A DNA stretch of 64,000 bases from contig OY365822.1 of NCBI GenBank assembly GCA_959347315.1, positions 14,956,519 to 15,020,518 of the forward strand, read 5' to 3'. Numbering within the stretch: the stretch's first letter is position 1; each line of letters begins with the position of its first letter. A program made the translations under genes and the position numbers. This DNA is from Bimastos eiseni (lineage: Eukaryota > Annelida > Clitellata > Crassiclitellata > Lumbricidae). The notes beneath the pieces were generated by a model. The model searched no databases. It saw nothing but the letters and a program-made list of their open reading frames with translations, and was not told the DNA's origin. Shown one piece after another: positions 41,818 to 53,170 of this stretch.

Positions 41818-42007
41818 TCAGTCAGTCAGTCAGTCAGTCAGTCAGTCAGTCAGTCAGTCAGTCAGTCAGTCAGTCAGTCAGTCAGTCAGTCATTCATTCA
41901 TGCATTCAGTCAGTCAGTCATATATAATTTGGGCGAGCTTATGGTCTACACTGAAAGGGGGTTTTGTGCTAGTTAGGACAGTCAGTCAGTCAGTCAGTCA
42001 GTCAGTC
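41818..42007 (+). repeat. (CAGT)n microsatellite
   Basis: About 18 CAGT units, an intervening GGGCGAGCTTATGGTCTACA stretch that also occurs at 41,084, then more CAGT. Copy A has only about four units at the same place (2,202-2,216). Confidence 0.9.
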
Positions 42008-42009
42008 AA

Positions 42010-43180
42010 TCAGCCTACTCAAAAGATACAATGTACGTGGCATATACGTGATGTAATTCGTGAAAAGGACGCGGACATAAAGAAGAAAGGAAAGAGAAAT
42101 ACAGAGATATAAGAAAGAGCTGCTGAATCCAATTTCCTCATTTAAATGGATTCCTATAGATATGTATATATGGAAGGAAACAGTAAAATTTCATCCTCCT
42201 CAGGAGAAGTTCGAGTTTTTTTCTCTTTATCCTTTCCATGGAAAAACCATACTAGGCGGGGGCATACATTAGGGTGGGCCTTGTTACCATTTTTTTCGCA
42301 ACCTGAATAGTATTTGTAGATAGATCGTTCATCGAAAGAACTTGGAAAACATATAGGGATGAAGAGCACGGAGCAAACTTGTAGGCCTACCCTATCCATA
42401 CGTCTTAGATGTGATCTCGACAGTCGACACCCAATAAGCCTACGCATATCAAGAAGAAATAATTTTATCCTGCAGAATATTTGAAGGCTTCTTAATGATA
42501 CCATCTACCTGCACAGGTGCGATCTTTTGACGAATGCGTTGAGAGTTTGATTTTATCAATGACTCCTTTACAGGAGTTTATAGAAACTGCCGTCTGATGT
42601 TATCGTTCTCACGAAGACTCGTGAAATACATTAAATGAATACATCTCATTATATTAAAACAGGTAATTTCAGAAAAATATGTACACCATACGCATATAAA
42701 AGCATTATCTCTTAGACAATGCCTTATTGATTTAATCAGTGGATGCATATTTTAAAATATTATGACTTAGTAATTGTTTCGCTTCATTTATAGATTAGCT
42801 ATAAATATTCTGTGATTTTATCCTCAAATTTTCTGCTGTAAGTCCTCAGATTGTAGTGTGGAATAGAGCTATAGTTATTGTGCGTCTTCTTACATGAAAT
42901 TTTTTACGTGCATAAATAGATAGACACATATTCATACATAATAAGCTAATAATATGAACGAATGATGACGGGTTATTACAGGAGTCGAATTTAAGCGTCG
43001 GCAGCCACGATAGATTTCATTTTTACCCTCTTTTCTTTACCTTGGCTTGCGTAAAGTTTGTCATGAACGTTGGATCGTCGGTTCGTTGGAGTTCTTTCAA
43101 TTCATTTTTCGGTATATTCCCGTCAACCTACAGAGCTGACATTTTGCACACATGTCACACTTTGACGACAATGCAAGGTC
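42010..43180. other. Non-coding spacer
   Basis: No gene seen. The antisense open frame at 42,154-42,504 has no recognised domain. Confidence 0.4.
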
Positions 43181-43194
43181 TCAAATGTTTACGG

Positions 43195-43400
43195 GGGGAC
43201 CGTTCGATAGTCGGAAGGTTCGATAGTCCGAAGATTAGTGTAAGCTCCAGAGTGCCTAGGGTTCGATAGTTCGAAGGTTCGATAGCCCGAACGTTCGATA
43301 ATCCGAAAATCTTCGAACTAAAAAATTTTCTTCGGATTATCGAACCTTCGGACTATCCAACCTTCGGACTATAGAACCTTCGGACTATCGATAGAAAACC
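43195..43400. mobile_element. Hairpin element with GGTTCGATAGTCCGAA words and candidate 8-bp target duplication
   Basis: The left arm has GGTTCGATAGTCCGAA-type words and the right arm several inverse words, so the single strand could fold along most of its length. GTTTACGG occurs at 43,187-43,194 and 43,401-43,408. It is a shorter relative of the element at 26,589. Confidence 0.65.
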
Positions 43401-43739
43401 GTTTACGGACGCGACTCAAAAATTGAGAAAAACATGGAAAAAATGAAAAATAAATAAATATTGTTTACCCACTCGAACGAGTTCTTCTTGACGAGCTTCA
43501 CTGAGGCAAGATCACATCATAAATGACCTCTTAAGTGGAAATGGATCGATTGCGCCATCTACCTGATTACCAAAAAACAATTGAAGAGGGTCCAGAAAAA
43601 AACCATGCTTTTAATTTCACTTGTTAACAAAAGCCGCCGGCTAGCGAAAGACGTCAACCTTAAAGGGAAATGCAAGCAAAGGCTAACTATATTTGCAGCC
43701 TACATGTACGTTATTGGATTAGAATTTTATTATTTTTGT

Positions 43740-43930
43740 TAATGTGGGACGCATTGCTGTATGGGACGGCGTTGAGGTATGTTCTGTGCCTTGTGACCGA
43801 AGGGTATCAGGTTCGAATCTACATCAAGTCATAGCATATATATCGACCTCGGACAAGTTGTTCGCCCATAATTGTCAGTCAGAAAGACAGCGAGATATTA
43901 CCTCCCTCGTTACATCTCCTTGGGGGCCTG
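43740..43930 (+). mobile_element. tRNA-derived SINE (uninterrupted copy)
   Basis: Same element as at 3,271 but without the nested insertion. Holds a B-box-like AGGTTCGAATCTACA and CGACCTCGGACAAGTTG. Confidence 0.6.
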
Positions 43931-44335
43931 TTAAACTAAAGAGATTGGTGAAATCTGCTTTAGATGGAAAATGCTTAGAAATAAGATTTAAAAACAGCAG
44001 CCATAAAATGTGCTTAATATTCAACATTAAACATTAGTGTTGTCTCAATGGTGTGCCGTCTGAATTTCAAAAGATCTCAAATGTGCCCTGGGACCAAAAG
44101 GGTTACGATTGCAATAGAGCTTTGGATAGAGAACTCGTCAATGTTTTCATATCGTTATGTCGTCCGTGCTGAAATGGTAACTGATCAAATGATGCCCTTG
44201 AATGTTGGGAGCAGCGTGTTCGTTTTGAAGACAATGATCAAATGGATCCGTGATCGATGTTGATCGTGGCTGTTGGCCTTGACGGTTTCTTGTGTCAGTG
44301 GCCGGAAAATAATTACTGTCGTCATTATCTTTATT

Positions 44336-44346
44336 GTTATTATTAT

Positions 44347-44416
<70 letters not shown>

Positions 44417-44417
44417 G
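44336..44417. repeat. Palindromic (AAT)n/(ATT)n microsatellite
   Basis: An AAT run turns directly into an ATT run, giving a long potential hairpin. Copy A has no such tract at the matching place (3,880-3,900). Asn- and Tyr-rich frames here are artefacts. Confidence 0.9.
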
Positions 44418-45239
44418 CCCAGTAAAGGCGTCACATCCACTGAATTCGATATTTAGGGCGTTTCTTCCGCAAGAAAAGAATTTTTACAAAATAATGATGT
44501 TGCCTAGGGACTATTTCGCACAGCGCGTGAATTAACAAGATCAATGAAATGCGACTCCAAAGTGCAAAATCTGACGAGCTCTACTGGATTCTGTTACGTA
44601 GCTTTGTGCTTCTGTTTTGCTATTTTAATTTAAACCAGAATCTAAACAAAGCACACATAATTGAATTTTAGAGCGTTTGGAGCTATGCACATGAAATTGT
44701 TAAAATTGAATTGTAAACAGCAAATTGCTAAAAGTAATAACTAAGAATGTCAAATCAATTCACCAGGTGGCAGCTAATGGTGCTAGTTTTGGTTCATAAC
44801 GTATTGTGAACCTCGATTAAACAATGAAGGTCCGTAGTACAAGGAATTTTCAATTGGCAATCAAACATGCAAAATAGCATAAGCTGAAAAAATTTTTTTT
44901 ATATAACAAAACCTTCAGCCTATTATTGCCCAGTAAAGGCGTCACATCCAGTGAATTCAATATTTAGGACGTTTCTTCCGCAATAAAAGAGTTTTCACAA
45001 AATATTGATGTTGCCTAGGGACTATTTCGGACAGTGCGTGAATTAACAAGATCAATGAAATGCGACTCCAAAGTGCAAAATCTGACGAGCTCTACTGGAT
45101 TCTGTTACGTAGCTTTGTGCTTCTGTTTTGCTATTCACTGTTGTCAGGATGTGATGGTGCAGCAAGCGGTAAGTGATATCAGGATAACAATGGAGGTGCA
45201 GTTGGGTGGTGCAGAGGATCATGATAACAAGTTAACATA

Positions 45240-45860
45240 AATGAATATTCTGGTTACACAGGGGAACTTGAAGGAGTCATAGACTCCGACAACTAGGGTC
45301 CCTATGTAGAATTTATAAACTGGCAATGGGTACCAACATTAATAACATTCACATATCAGCTAAATAAAAATAGATAGAAGGTAATCTTAGCTAGTGCCTT
45401 AACTAAATGCTCGTTGCATCCACTGAAGAGACATAAATACAAATGTTCAATGCTTAGAGTTGTCGTCAAGCAAATAGAGGCAAAGTTTATTTTTAAATAA
45501 TCTGATATTTGGCTGGTGTTGAATATATGTTGAGAGAAAATTCCAAAAGTACATTGAATAGAAGACAATCGAGTATTTGTATGTTCATAAGGAGGGTCAT
45601 AGTGGCGATCAGAGGTGAGGCCAACAAAATTATTAAAAACACGTAGTAATAAGCCATAATTAAAGGGATACATAAACTTTGTATCCGCCTGATTCTATTA
45701 ACACTGAACAACGCACTGTTTGTTCATAACACAACAATCTGTAATCTATACTATAACTGATATTTCAGGCACAACAAATGCAACCAAAAGTTAACAAACA
45801 ATAAATGAAATTAAATGAATGATAAGCAGACTGTGAATATGTCACTATCCACCTGTATAG
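45240..45860. other. Spacer before the paralogue exons
   Basis: Homology to copy A ends near 45,240. An antisense stretch at 45,356-45,711 with two overlapping open frames may be a LINE C-terminal relic, but I could not confirm a motif. I looked for a signal-peptide exon here and found none. Confidence 0.4.
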
Positions 45861-46105
45861 TTTGTTGTGTTAGGAAACAACAGTGTTGCCGGTGGGTGTT
45901 CTACAAGGGTACCCTGATCTATGGAGGTGCTGCGAACAATGCATCGACGCCGTCCGAGTGTTTGACCCTTTGTCAGAAGGCAGGGACGACCGACTGTCAG
46001 TGGACACCCTCGATGCCAAATGGAGCCAAATGCCGTGTGCATGCGTCACAAAAAGCGAGATATCCTCTGACGAAATGTTCATATACTATCTCAGATACTG
46101 CGCAG
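45861..46105 (+). CDS. PAN/Apple-like exon of a paralogue, module a
   Basis: The frame reads CCRWVFYKGTLIYGGAANNA, CLTLCQKAGTTDCQW, AKCRVH and TKC: the same cysteine order as the modules of the complete gene, shortened after the fourth cysteine. The acceptor at 45,860 (CCACCTGTATAG) keeps phase 1. The only plausible donor (CAG|GTTAAT at 46,106) ends in phase 0, unlike all exons of the complete gene. The gene start is not visible, so this may be a pseudogene or a gene with a missing first exon. Confidence 0.55.
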
Positions 46106-46589
46106 GTTAATTTCGAGCGAATGTATGTTAGAACTCAACTCTGGTTGCACAATGCACAATGTACATGTATGAATGTGCAATGTATGTACGTATAGGCCTT
46201 CGCTGCGAGTGCCTAGAATTTGTTTTGCCATTTGATAAATGCCATTAGGTTCTTGCATTGCATTCATGAATAAATGTGAATGTAAACCTTCGAAGCTTCT
46301 CAGCGCTACACAAAAGCCGCATCTGGGAGACCAACGCTATATCAAATCTAGTCCACAATAGCCCGGTTTTTGTCCGTTTCGGCGCCAGGTTATAATCTGG
46401 GGAGGTCAAGACGAAAAGACAGCATAGCGTTACAATGGAAATCGGTTGTTCGTATTGTGAGGCAGGACTAGAATAGAGACAGAAGAGCGTGAAGAGTCGA
46501 TTTCAGTCGTGAGTGGAAGGCAGCGGAAGAAAGTGCAAGCGGAGGAGAGGCCAAATTAAAATCGATGCTATTATTAATTATACATTTTG

Positions 46590-46650
46590 TAAGCTACTGT
46601 GCGTTTGCTGGTAGTCTAATAAAGATTATTCTTACTTACTTACTTAAATT
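46590..46650 (+). repeat. Short repeat shared with 63,660-63,720 (inverted)
   Basis: GTGCGTTTGCTGGTAGTCTA with a following (TTAC)n run recurs on the opposite strand at the end of the window, next to a LINE tail. Confidence 0.6.
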
Positions 46651-46855
46651 AAGAGGCGAACTAAAAAGGAGATGGAAATTGACGGAGGTCGTCTGGAGTC
46701 TTTTCCAAAGACTAATATTATTAGTAATCAGTTTTAAAACGATATTTGTACTCACGTACTTGCGAAGGCACAGAAGAGCGAATTCGCTGACATTTACCGC
46801 CAAACGTACCAATCAGAGCTGTTCGCCCCTTTACCCATGTTTTCTTCTCTTGCAG

Positions 46856-47107
46856 CCTGTCAGTGGATTGAATTTCCTGGCATGTACATCCCCGGTGGCA
46901 GGAGAAACGACGCGAGGACCTCTGACACCTGTCAATTTGCCTGTGAAGCAGAAGGCGAATGTACGAGCATCAACTACCTCCAATGGTAGTATTCCTATGG
47001 GAATGCAATGCTATCTCCTGAACACACAGAGTGGCAGAACTGGGTATCCTAGTGCCCATCATTACGATCGCGTCTGCAAAGCAGATAATTCAGTCTTCAT
47101 CAGACAG
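46856..47107 (+). pseudogene. Frameshifted PAN/Apple-like exon, module b
   Basis: A good acceptor (TTCTTCTCTTGCAG) ends at 46,855. In phase 1 the frame reads CQWIEFPGMYIPGG, CQFACEAEGECTSINY, then hits TAG. The rest of the module (GMQCYLLNTQSG and HHYDRVC) continues in a different frame. The shift lies near 46,975. A donor-like GTATTT follows at 47,108. Either the exon is dead or the base sequence has a one-base error. Confidence 0.6.
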
Positions 47108-47109
47108 GT

Positions 47110-48410
47110 ATTTCGGGTATGTACATGGACGTCTGTGTGTAGAGTGTAGACGATGAAATGAAGTTATGGTCGAAGCATATGGAGTTACTACATAGAGTGT
47201 AGGCCAAGTTGGCGCTTGTGTTACATATTAAATAGTTAGGCTCGTATTCGACTCGAGTTTAGGGCAATGTCCCATGCACGATTCCCCGGATATTTTCCTC
47301 CCGACATTTCCCTCAAGATTTTACCTTCGGGCGCATGATGCCGCGCATCAATATGACAATTCCTCCCGCAACCAATGGGATGAACAGCGTTCTTCGTCTG
47401 TTTAATTCTTCTGATGTTTCGTCTTACATGTTGTATAGGATTCATCTGAACAGCTGCTTTCTGACTGATTAGCTCTAATTCTGGACCCAGAATTTGTTGA
47501 GACGTTTCTTCCCTTACCTCTGCCTTTCGTTTGATACTTCCCGGACTTTCAGCGCCTCTGCCTGAGCAACATCAGCAGCATGATTGCACTCATGCATGTG
47601 ACTAACAACTGATTTAATTTAACAACTTTATTTCATTTTAGCCTTGCTTTACACTCACCTGAATTTGCACCTCTACGCTGTTTGCACTCATAACTAGTTA
47701 CATTATTTGATAAATTGTTTTCACCTAGACGCAACCATGCATTTGGAATAACCTTGCTATTTCCACGAATGCCAGCAACAGTTTCTGAGGCCATGTCGTC
47801 GGTTTATTCTTCAACTGACTTTTTGATTTTTTTAACGACACTGTTCCATATCGAAGATGATTTGGTGTCGCCCTCCTCTTTTCTCCAGCCCAAATAGTGG
47901 CGGAGTCGACTTTGCAACAAATTCATGGCATATTATGTAGCAACGGAGTGAGTAAAATTTAAACTGTCAGATAAACTGGCATGTCTAATCAACAAATGTG
48001 AAGTGCTCTATCAAAAGCAGGACAAAGTCGCATTTGGCGAAATTGAGATTATGTCATTTTTTATATTTCAATATTCAATCAATTTTCTAACAGTGTAAAC
48101 ACTATTCAGATATATCCAGTATAACCGGTGATATAGTAATTTGAAGTCTTGTATCACTGAGAAAATCCCATTAAAATGGTTAGCTTTCATTTACTTTCGT
48201 CAAAATCTTCTACAATGATTATGGCGGAATAGAACACAAGATTTCATCACGAAATCATTTTTTGGAATAAAGTAATAAATTTGTGACTCGTATTTGATTC
48301 GAACTCAAAACACATATTATTGACCCTGCATGTCATTTTTGGTCTTTTTCTCGAAACTGTGTTCTGTGACATAAGCCTCCGTACGATAGAAGAAATCGAA
48401 AATTTATCTG
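47110..48410. other. Non-coding spacer
   Basis: AACGACACTGTTCCATATCG with GATTTGGTGTCG at 47,833-47,872 also occurs, slightly changed, at 25,697-25,733, so it is a dispersed repeat of unknown type. No gene seen. Confidence 0.4.
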
Positions 48411-48419
48411 CCATCTCTG

Positions 48420-49445
48420 CCCAATTTCCCCTCTTCACTTTCTTCGCCTCTGTTCGGGATTTTGGGGTCACTCTTGACCAAGAACTCACCTTTGCTCAAC
48501 ATGCCACTCTTAGTTGCTTTTACGAGCTGCGCACTTCTATATTGCAGCACTAGGCTGCTTTTACGCTGCTGTCCGCTCAATGCAATTTGCTATAGACTCT
48601 CTTGGTGGCTGAATGTCGTCAAATCGGCTTCGGCTGAACGCATCCAAAACGCAATTTCTCTGGCTTGGCACCAGACAGCAGCTGGCGAAAATTTAACTCT
48701 GTGCCCTCTCTGCCCAGTTTCCCCTCTTCACTTTCTCCGTCTCTGTTAGGAATTTAGGGGTCACTCTTGACCAAGAACTCACCTTTGCTCAACATGTCAA
48801 TAATGTCTCTCGTAGTTGCTTTTACCAGCTTCGCCAATTGCGAGTAATATCTCACTCTCTTACCCTCAGCGCCGCAGCTGCTCTGGTTCATGCCTGTTTG
48901 ACCAGTCGCCTTGACTATTGCTCCTCAATATATGCTGGCCTCCCCAAGTTCGGATTGGGCGTTTGGAGGGGGTTTTGCGTGCGGCAGCGCGACTGACTAG
49001 TGGGATCCCAGAACAGGTCAGGTATCCGAGTACATGCTGATGTCCTGCACAGGTTGCATCTACCCCAGCGCATCTCATTTACGACATCTGCCTTAGTTTG
49101 ACGCTGCCTAGGCGGTACTGCGCCTGCTTATTTGCAGGAGCTATGTCGCCCCATCACTGCCAGTAATGGTCGACGACCACTTCGCTTTGCATTTCATGGC
49201 GACCTGATCGTCCCTTTTGCACGCACTTCCATAATGAAAGAATCGAGCTTTCTCGGTCGTGGGACCTACAATCTGGAATGGACTTCTCATAGAGCTCCTT
49301 CTCCTACCTAAGAACCCCTCATCTGCAGTTTACGCCTCTCTTAAAACTGTTCTTTTCAACCGAGGATAAGGCCGGGGGCGCCTCTTAGTAGATATCTTGA
49401 AGGGGCGCTATATCAAGGTTTTTTGATTTGATTGATTTGATTTGG
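48420..49445 (+). mobile_element. CR1/L2-type non-LTR fragment with internal duplication
   Basis: DFGVTLDQELTFAQH occurs near 48,455 and again near 48,750 (LGVTLDQELTFAQH). The C-terminal region then follows with frame breaks, ending GGGGCGCTATATCAAGG and a TTGATTTGATTTGG tail. The duplicated 100-bp block suggests local rearrangement after insertion. Confidence 0.7.
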
Positions 49446-49594
49446 ATTTGAAATCACAAACAAGCAGTGAACAATAGACAATTTAAGATTCACAATTAAA
49501 CACAGGTGAGGTTACTCGGTTAAATAAAGCAAATGTCAGATCAAGAAATAATGAGTGAACATTATATAAATTTCACTATAAAGTTTAGATAAAA

Positions 49595-49695
49595 AATTCG
49601 CTACGGGGGAATTACCCCGGAGGAATTGTACTAATTAAAGCGCAAGGGGGAATCCGGGGAGTAGTGTCGGGGAAAATGTCCAGGGGGAGTTGCCC
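49595..49695. repeat. G-rich word array, possible foldback element end
   Basis: GGGGGAATTACCCCGGAGG, GGGGGAATCCGGGG and GGGGGAGTTGCCCGG follow each other within 100 bp. It is the same style as the ends of the elements at 40,432 and 53,170, but I see no inverted partner. Confidence 0.4.
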
Positions 49696-50074
49696 GGATC
49701 CTATTCAACTCTGACGATGATGATGTTAGTTTAATTGTTGATAATTTGGCAGATTTAAAAATCTCGTCAGGGCTTAATATGCCAGCATGAAGATCGCCCA
49801 AGCAGCGACCATTACGCTGTAAAGACCCTAGAATCCTTCTGACGACCAAAGACGCCCAGTAGACCTACCGGTCAGAGCTGTCAGTATGAAAATAGCAAAA
49901 AGAAATTCGGAAGAGAACGTTCATCAAACATTTCATATCATTAGTTATTTTCGTGAGATTTTAGTGGGACTGAAAAGGAAGCAAATATAGGCCTACAAAA
50001 GTACAAACTCTCAAACTTGTAATTTAGTCAAGGATCTCTGAGTACAGATTTTGTGATACCCAGACATTTCATCG

Positions 50075-50692
50075 CGGTCCTATTCATCGCGCCCCGTTCA
50101 GCGCGGTACATTCATCGCAGTACCAGCTAACCGCTAGGATGTTTCTTCGCGGTCCTGTTAATCGCGCACCCGTTCAACGCAGTCGGAAAAGACAAGAACT
50201 GTTGTAAATCTGAAACTGATTATAGCAAGACCTTTCCTACAGAAATCAGCACTATAGTAATACTGAGGACAATGTAAATATTCAATGTAAAAAGTAGGTT
50301 ACATAATTAAATGGCAATCAAATCATTTGAGTTACAAGTGCGAAAGATGTGTAATAGCTCGTAGATATTTCATAGTTTCAGCACGTCCATACGCTCCAAC
50401 AGCTATTTTGAAACGGTCATTCGGTGCGTATATTGTAAGAAACTGCTAGTAGACAATTAATACGTAAAACGTATCCCTGTAAGTTAATGAGGAAACAGTA
50501 GTGGACAGTTGAGAGCAATTGACATCGTGAGAATTGTGCTAAACATAGGCCTATTAATCGTTTCGCTATGAATAGAATAGGACTGCGATAAATCTGTTCG
50601 CGTTGAATGGGGTGCTTAAGAATTCGCCCTGCGAAGAATAGGACTGCGATTATTAGCCCGCGTTGAACGGGACGCGATGAAACATCCTTTCC
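50075..50692. mobile_element. Foldback-type element with TTCATCGCGGTCC word ends
   Basis: The left end (to about 50,190) strings TTCATCGCGGTCCTATT, CATCGCGCCCCGTTCA and GCGCGGTACATTCATCG. The right end (50,550-50,692) carries the inverse (AGGACTGCGAT, CGCGTTGAACGGGACGCGAT), closing with the inverse of GATGTTTCATCGCG. The middle is AT-rich without coding. Confidence 0.65.
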
Positions 50693-50699
50693 TCTACAT

Positions 50700-52025
50700 T
50701 TGGAATCTCTGGTACTGCCCTATCCCGGATCAAGTCATACCTTTCTTCAAGCTCTTTCACTGTCAATGCCTCTGGTCACTTATCTAGTCTTCACAGCATC
50801 ACCTGCGGTGTTCCTCAAGATTCTGTTCTTGGGCCTCTTTTATTCATTCTATACACTTCCACACTTAGCAAAATCATTTCCTCGTCTTCTGTAGATCATC
50901 ACCTTTACGCTGACGATACACAACTGTTTTTATCTTTCTCTCTTCAATCACTTACAGATGCATTAAATCACATTCAAAACACCATAGCCCTCATATCAAC
51001 TTGGATGACCACCAACCTGCTCTGTCTAAACCTTTCAAAAACAGAATTTCTCATCATTGACCTTCGTGAGCAATTGAACAAACTTGCATACCCGTCCGAC
51101 CTTCTTCAAACGAACCCAACTTATCATGTGCCTTACTCTTCTCCTGTCCGTCATCTTCGATAAGAACCTCACCTTTTCTAACCACATCACTCAGCTATCT
51201 CGCACCTGCTATATGCACATCCGCGACCTTCTTAGATTGCTCCCAATTCTTAACTACAAGACTGCATGCACAATAGCCACATCAATTGTTCACTCAAAGC
51301 TAGATTACTGCAATTCTCTCTTTCACAACATTGATTACTCACAAATGAGACGCCTACAAACAATTCAGAACGCTCTTGCCCGCGCAGTCACTAAAACCCC
51401 AAAACACCATCATATAACCCCGTCTTAAAATCACTTCATTGGCTAAAAGTGCTTCAACGCGTCCACTACAAAATTGTATCTATTACCTACAACGCACTTC
51501 AAACCTCTCAACCCTCTTACATTCGTCAACTCCTTACAATCCAACCGCCCGGATCAACTCGCTCATCGTCATCGTCATATCTTTCTCTATCTCGACCTCC
51601 AGTCTCATCGTCTCTGAAATTCTGCAACCGCTCCTTAGTCTATGCTGCACCAGCACTTTGGAACGGATTCCCAAAAGAGCTCCGTCAGTTTGCTCATCCC
51701 CACATTTCAACTCCAAATATAACCTCTCCTCCGCTTTCATTATCCCTCTGCTACTTTCCATTCACGACTAAAAACCGAACTCTTCAATGTGTCCTATCCA
51801 GATTCTACTCCTGTGCCACCACATGATCACCCTCATCATCGACTACCACCGTAGCACCAAGCTGTCTCCTCAGCTTGACTCCCTGGATTTCGACCCTGCA
51901 CCGAAAGGAAACGAGAGGATTGGCTATTGTGGACTTGATTTGGCATAGCGCCGGTGAATTAGCTGGTCTCCCTAGCGTGGCTTTTGTGGGCGCTGAGAAA
52001 TTTTTCGAGGATTTACATTACATTA
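50700..52025 (+). mobile_element. L2/Crack-type non-LTR retrotransposon 3' part
   Basis: GISGTALSRIKSYLSSSSF, CGVPQDSVLGPLLFILY (50,810) and the catalytic HLYADDTQLFL (50,905) are in one frame. Then come FDKNLTFSNHITQLSRTCY, HSKLDYCNSLF, LQTIQNALARAVT (51,350) and CNRSLVYAAPALWNGFPKEL (51,620). The 3' UTR ends GCTGAGAAATTTTTCGAGG then TTACATTACATTAC. Two frame breaks occur. Its 5' side meets the foldback element at 50,692. Confidence 0.8.
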
Positions 52026-52265
52026 CATCCTAGAACCGACTTTGGTTTAGCTGCATCCGTGTTAGCCAAACGATTCGCATTACAACTATCCTACATGAAC
52101 ACCGCACCACTAATATGGATATTACCAATTTACTAAGATGTCCTAGGCGGCAAGAAACAAAGAAAAGAAATGTAATCACTTTCTGAATTCAAGAGAAATT
52201 GACTAAATAGATTATGTATGTATGGATCTCGGCTTTAATCTTGCGATGTTCTGCCAATGTGTTAG

Positions 52266-52499
52266 AACAACAACTAATGTAACCAGTTCGCGGACATTCA
52301 TAAACAACACCAAAATAGTATACGGAGTGGGTATTAGATGGGGTGATTGTCAGGACGCCTGTCAGCCAACATCGAATTGTGTGGGCATCGATTGGGCTCG
52401 GACCGGTGATACATGTAAACTAGGCTACTCATCCACGAGGGAACAAGAGATTACCATCGACGTTGAACACTACCAACCCCCTGGAAACTGCAATCATAT
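52266..52499 (+). CDS. PAN/Apple-like exon of a paralogue, module c
   Basis: The frame reads IVYGVGIRWGDCQDACQ, NCVGIDWARTGDTC, DVEHYQPPGNC, clearly the same module type with GIDW. An FCQC pair lies just upstream in frame. Boundaries are unclear: AG at 52,265 with GT at 52,500 would make a phase-2 exon, and AG at 52,210 would restore phase 1 at the 5' side only. No linked exons are seen after it. Confidence 0.5.
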
Positions 52500-52539
52500 G
52501 TATGTATATATATATATGCATGACTGTATACATCGATTC

Positions 52540-52685
52540 ATTAAGAAGATTTATATAGCGCCCTTTCAATAGCGCCGGCGAATAAGCGTGGCTATTGTAG
52601 TGAGGACGATAGCTTCGTGCATTGTTCAAACTATTGTAAGCGCTGATAAATTTTCGAAGATCTACATCACATTACATTTACTACT
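52540..52685 (+). mobile_element. Short element sharing its 3' end with the LINE at 50,700
   Basis: GCGCCGGCGAATAAGCGTGG and GCGCTGATAAATTTTCGAAG with ACATCACATTACATTT match the last 80 bp of the LINE's 3' end (51,950-52,025). It starts with TTTATATAGCGCCC. It is a tail-only copy or a SINE using that LINE. Confidence 0.55.
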
Positions 52686-52783
52686 CAAGAGCGCTCCGGC
52701 CACAGCACGGTTGAAAAGGACAGTTTAAGTTGAGTATCAAACGAGTGTTAAAGTTGACCTTGCAATGCCAACGGGAGCCTGTT

Positions 52784-53169
<386 letters not shown>

Positions 53170-53170
<1 letters not shown>

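Larger units (their letters stand above)
37104..45150 (+). repeat. Segmental tandem duplication, copy B
   Basis: Homologous to 1-12,085 but interrupted by a hAT-like element (37,937-39,460), a GC-rich foldback element (40,432-41,170), an expanded (CAGT)n array (41,818) and other indels, and lacking the 7.4 kb retroelement block of copy A. Confidence 0.85.
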
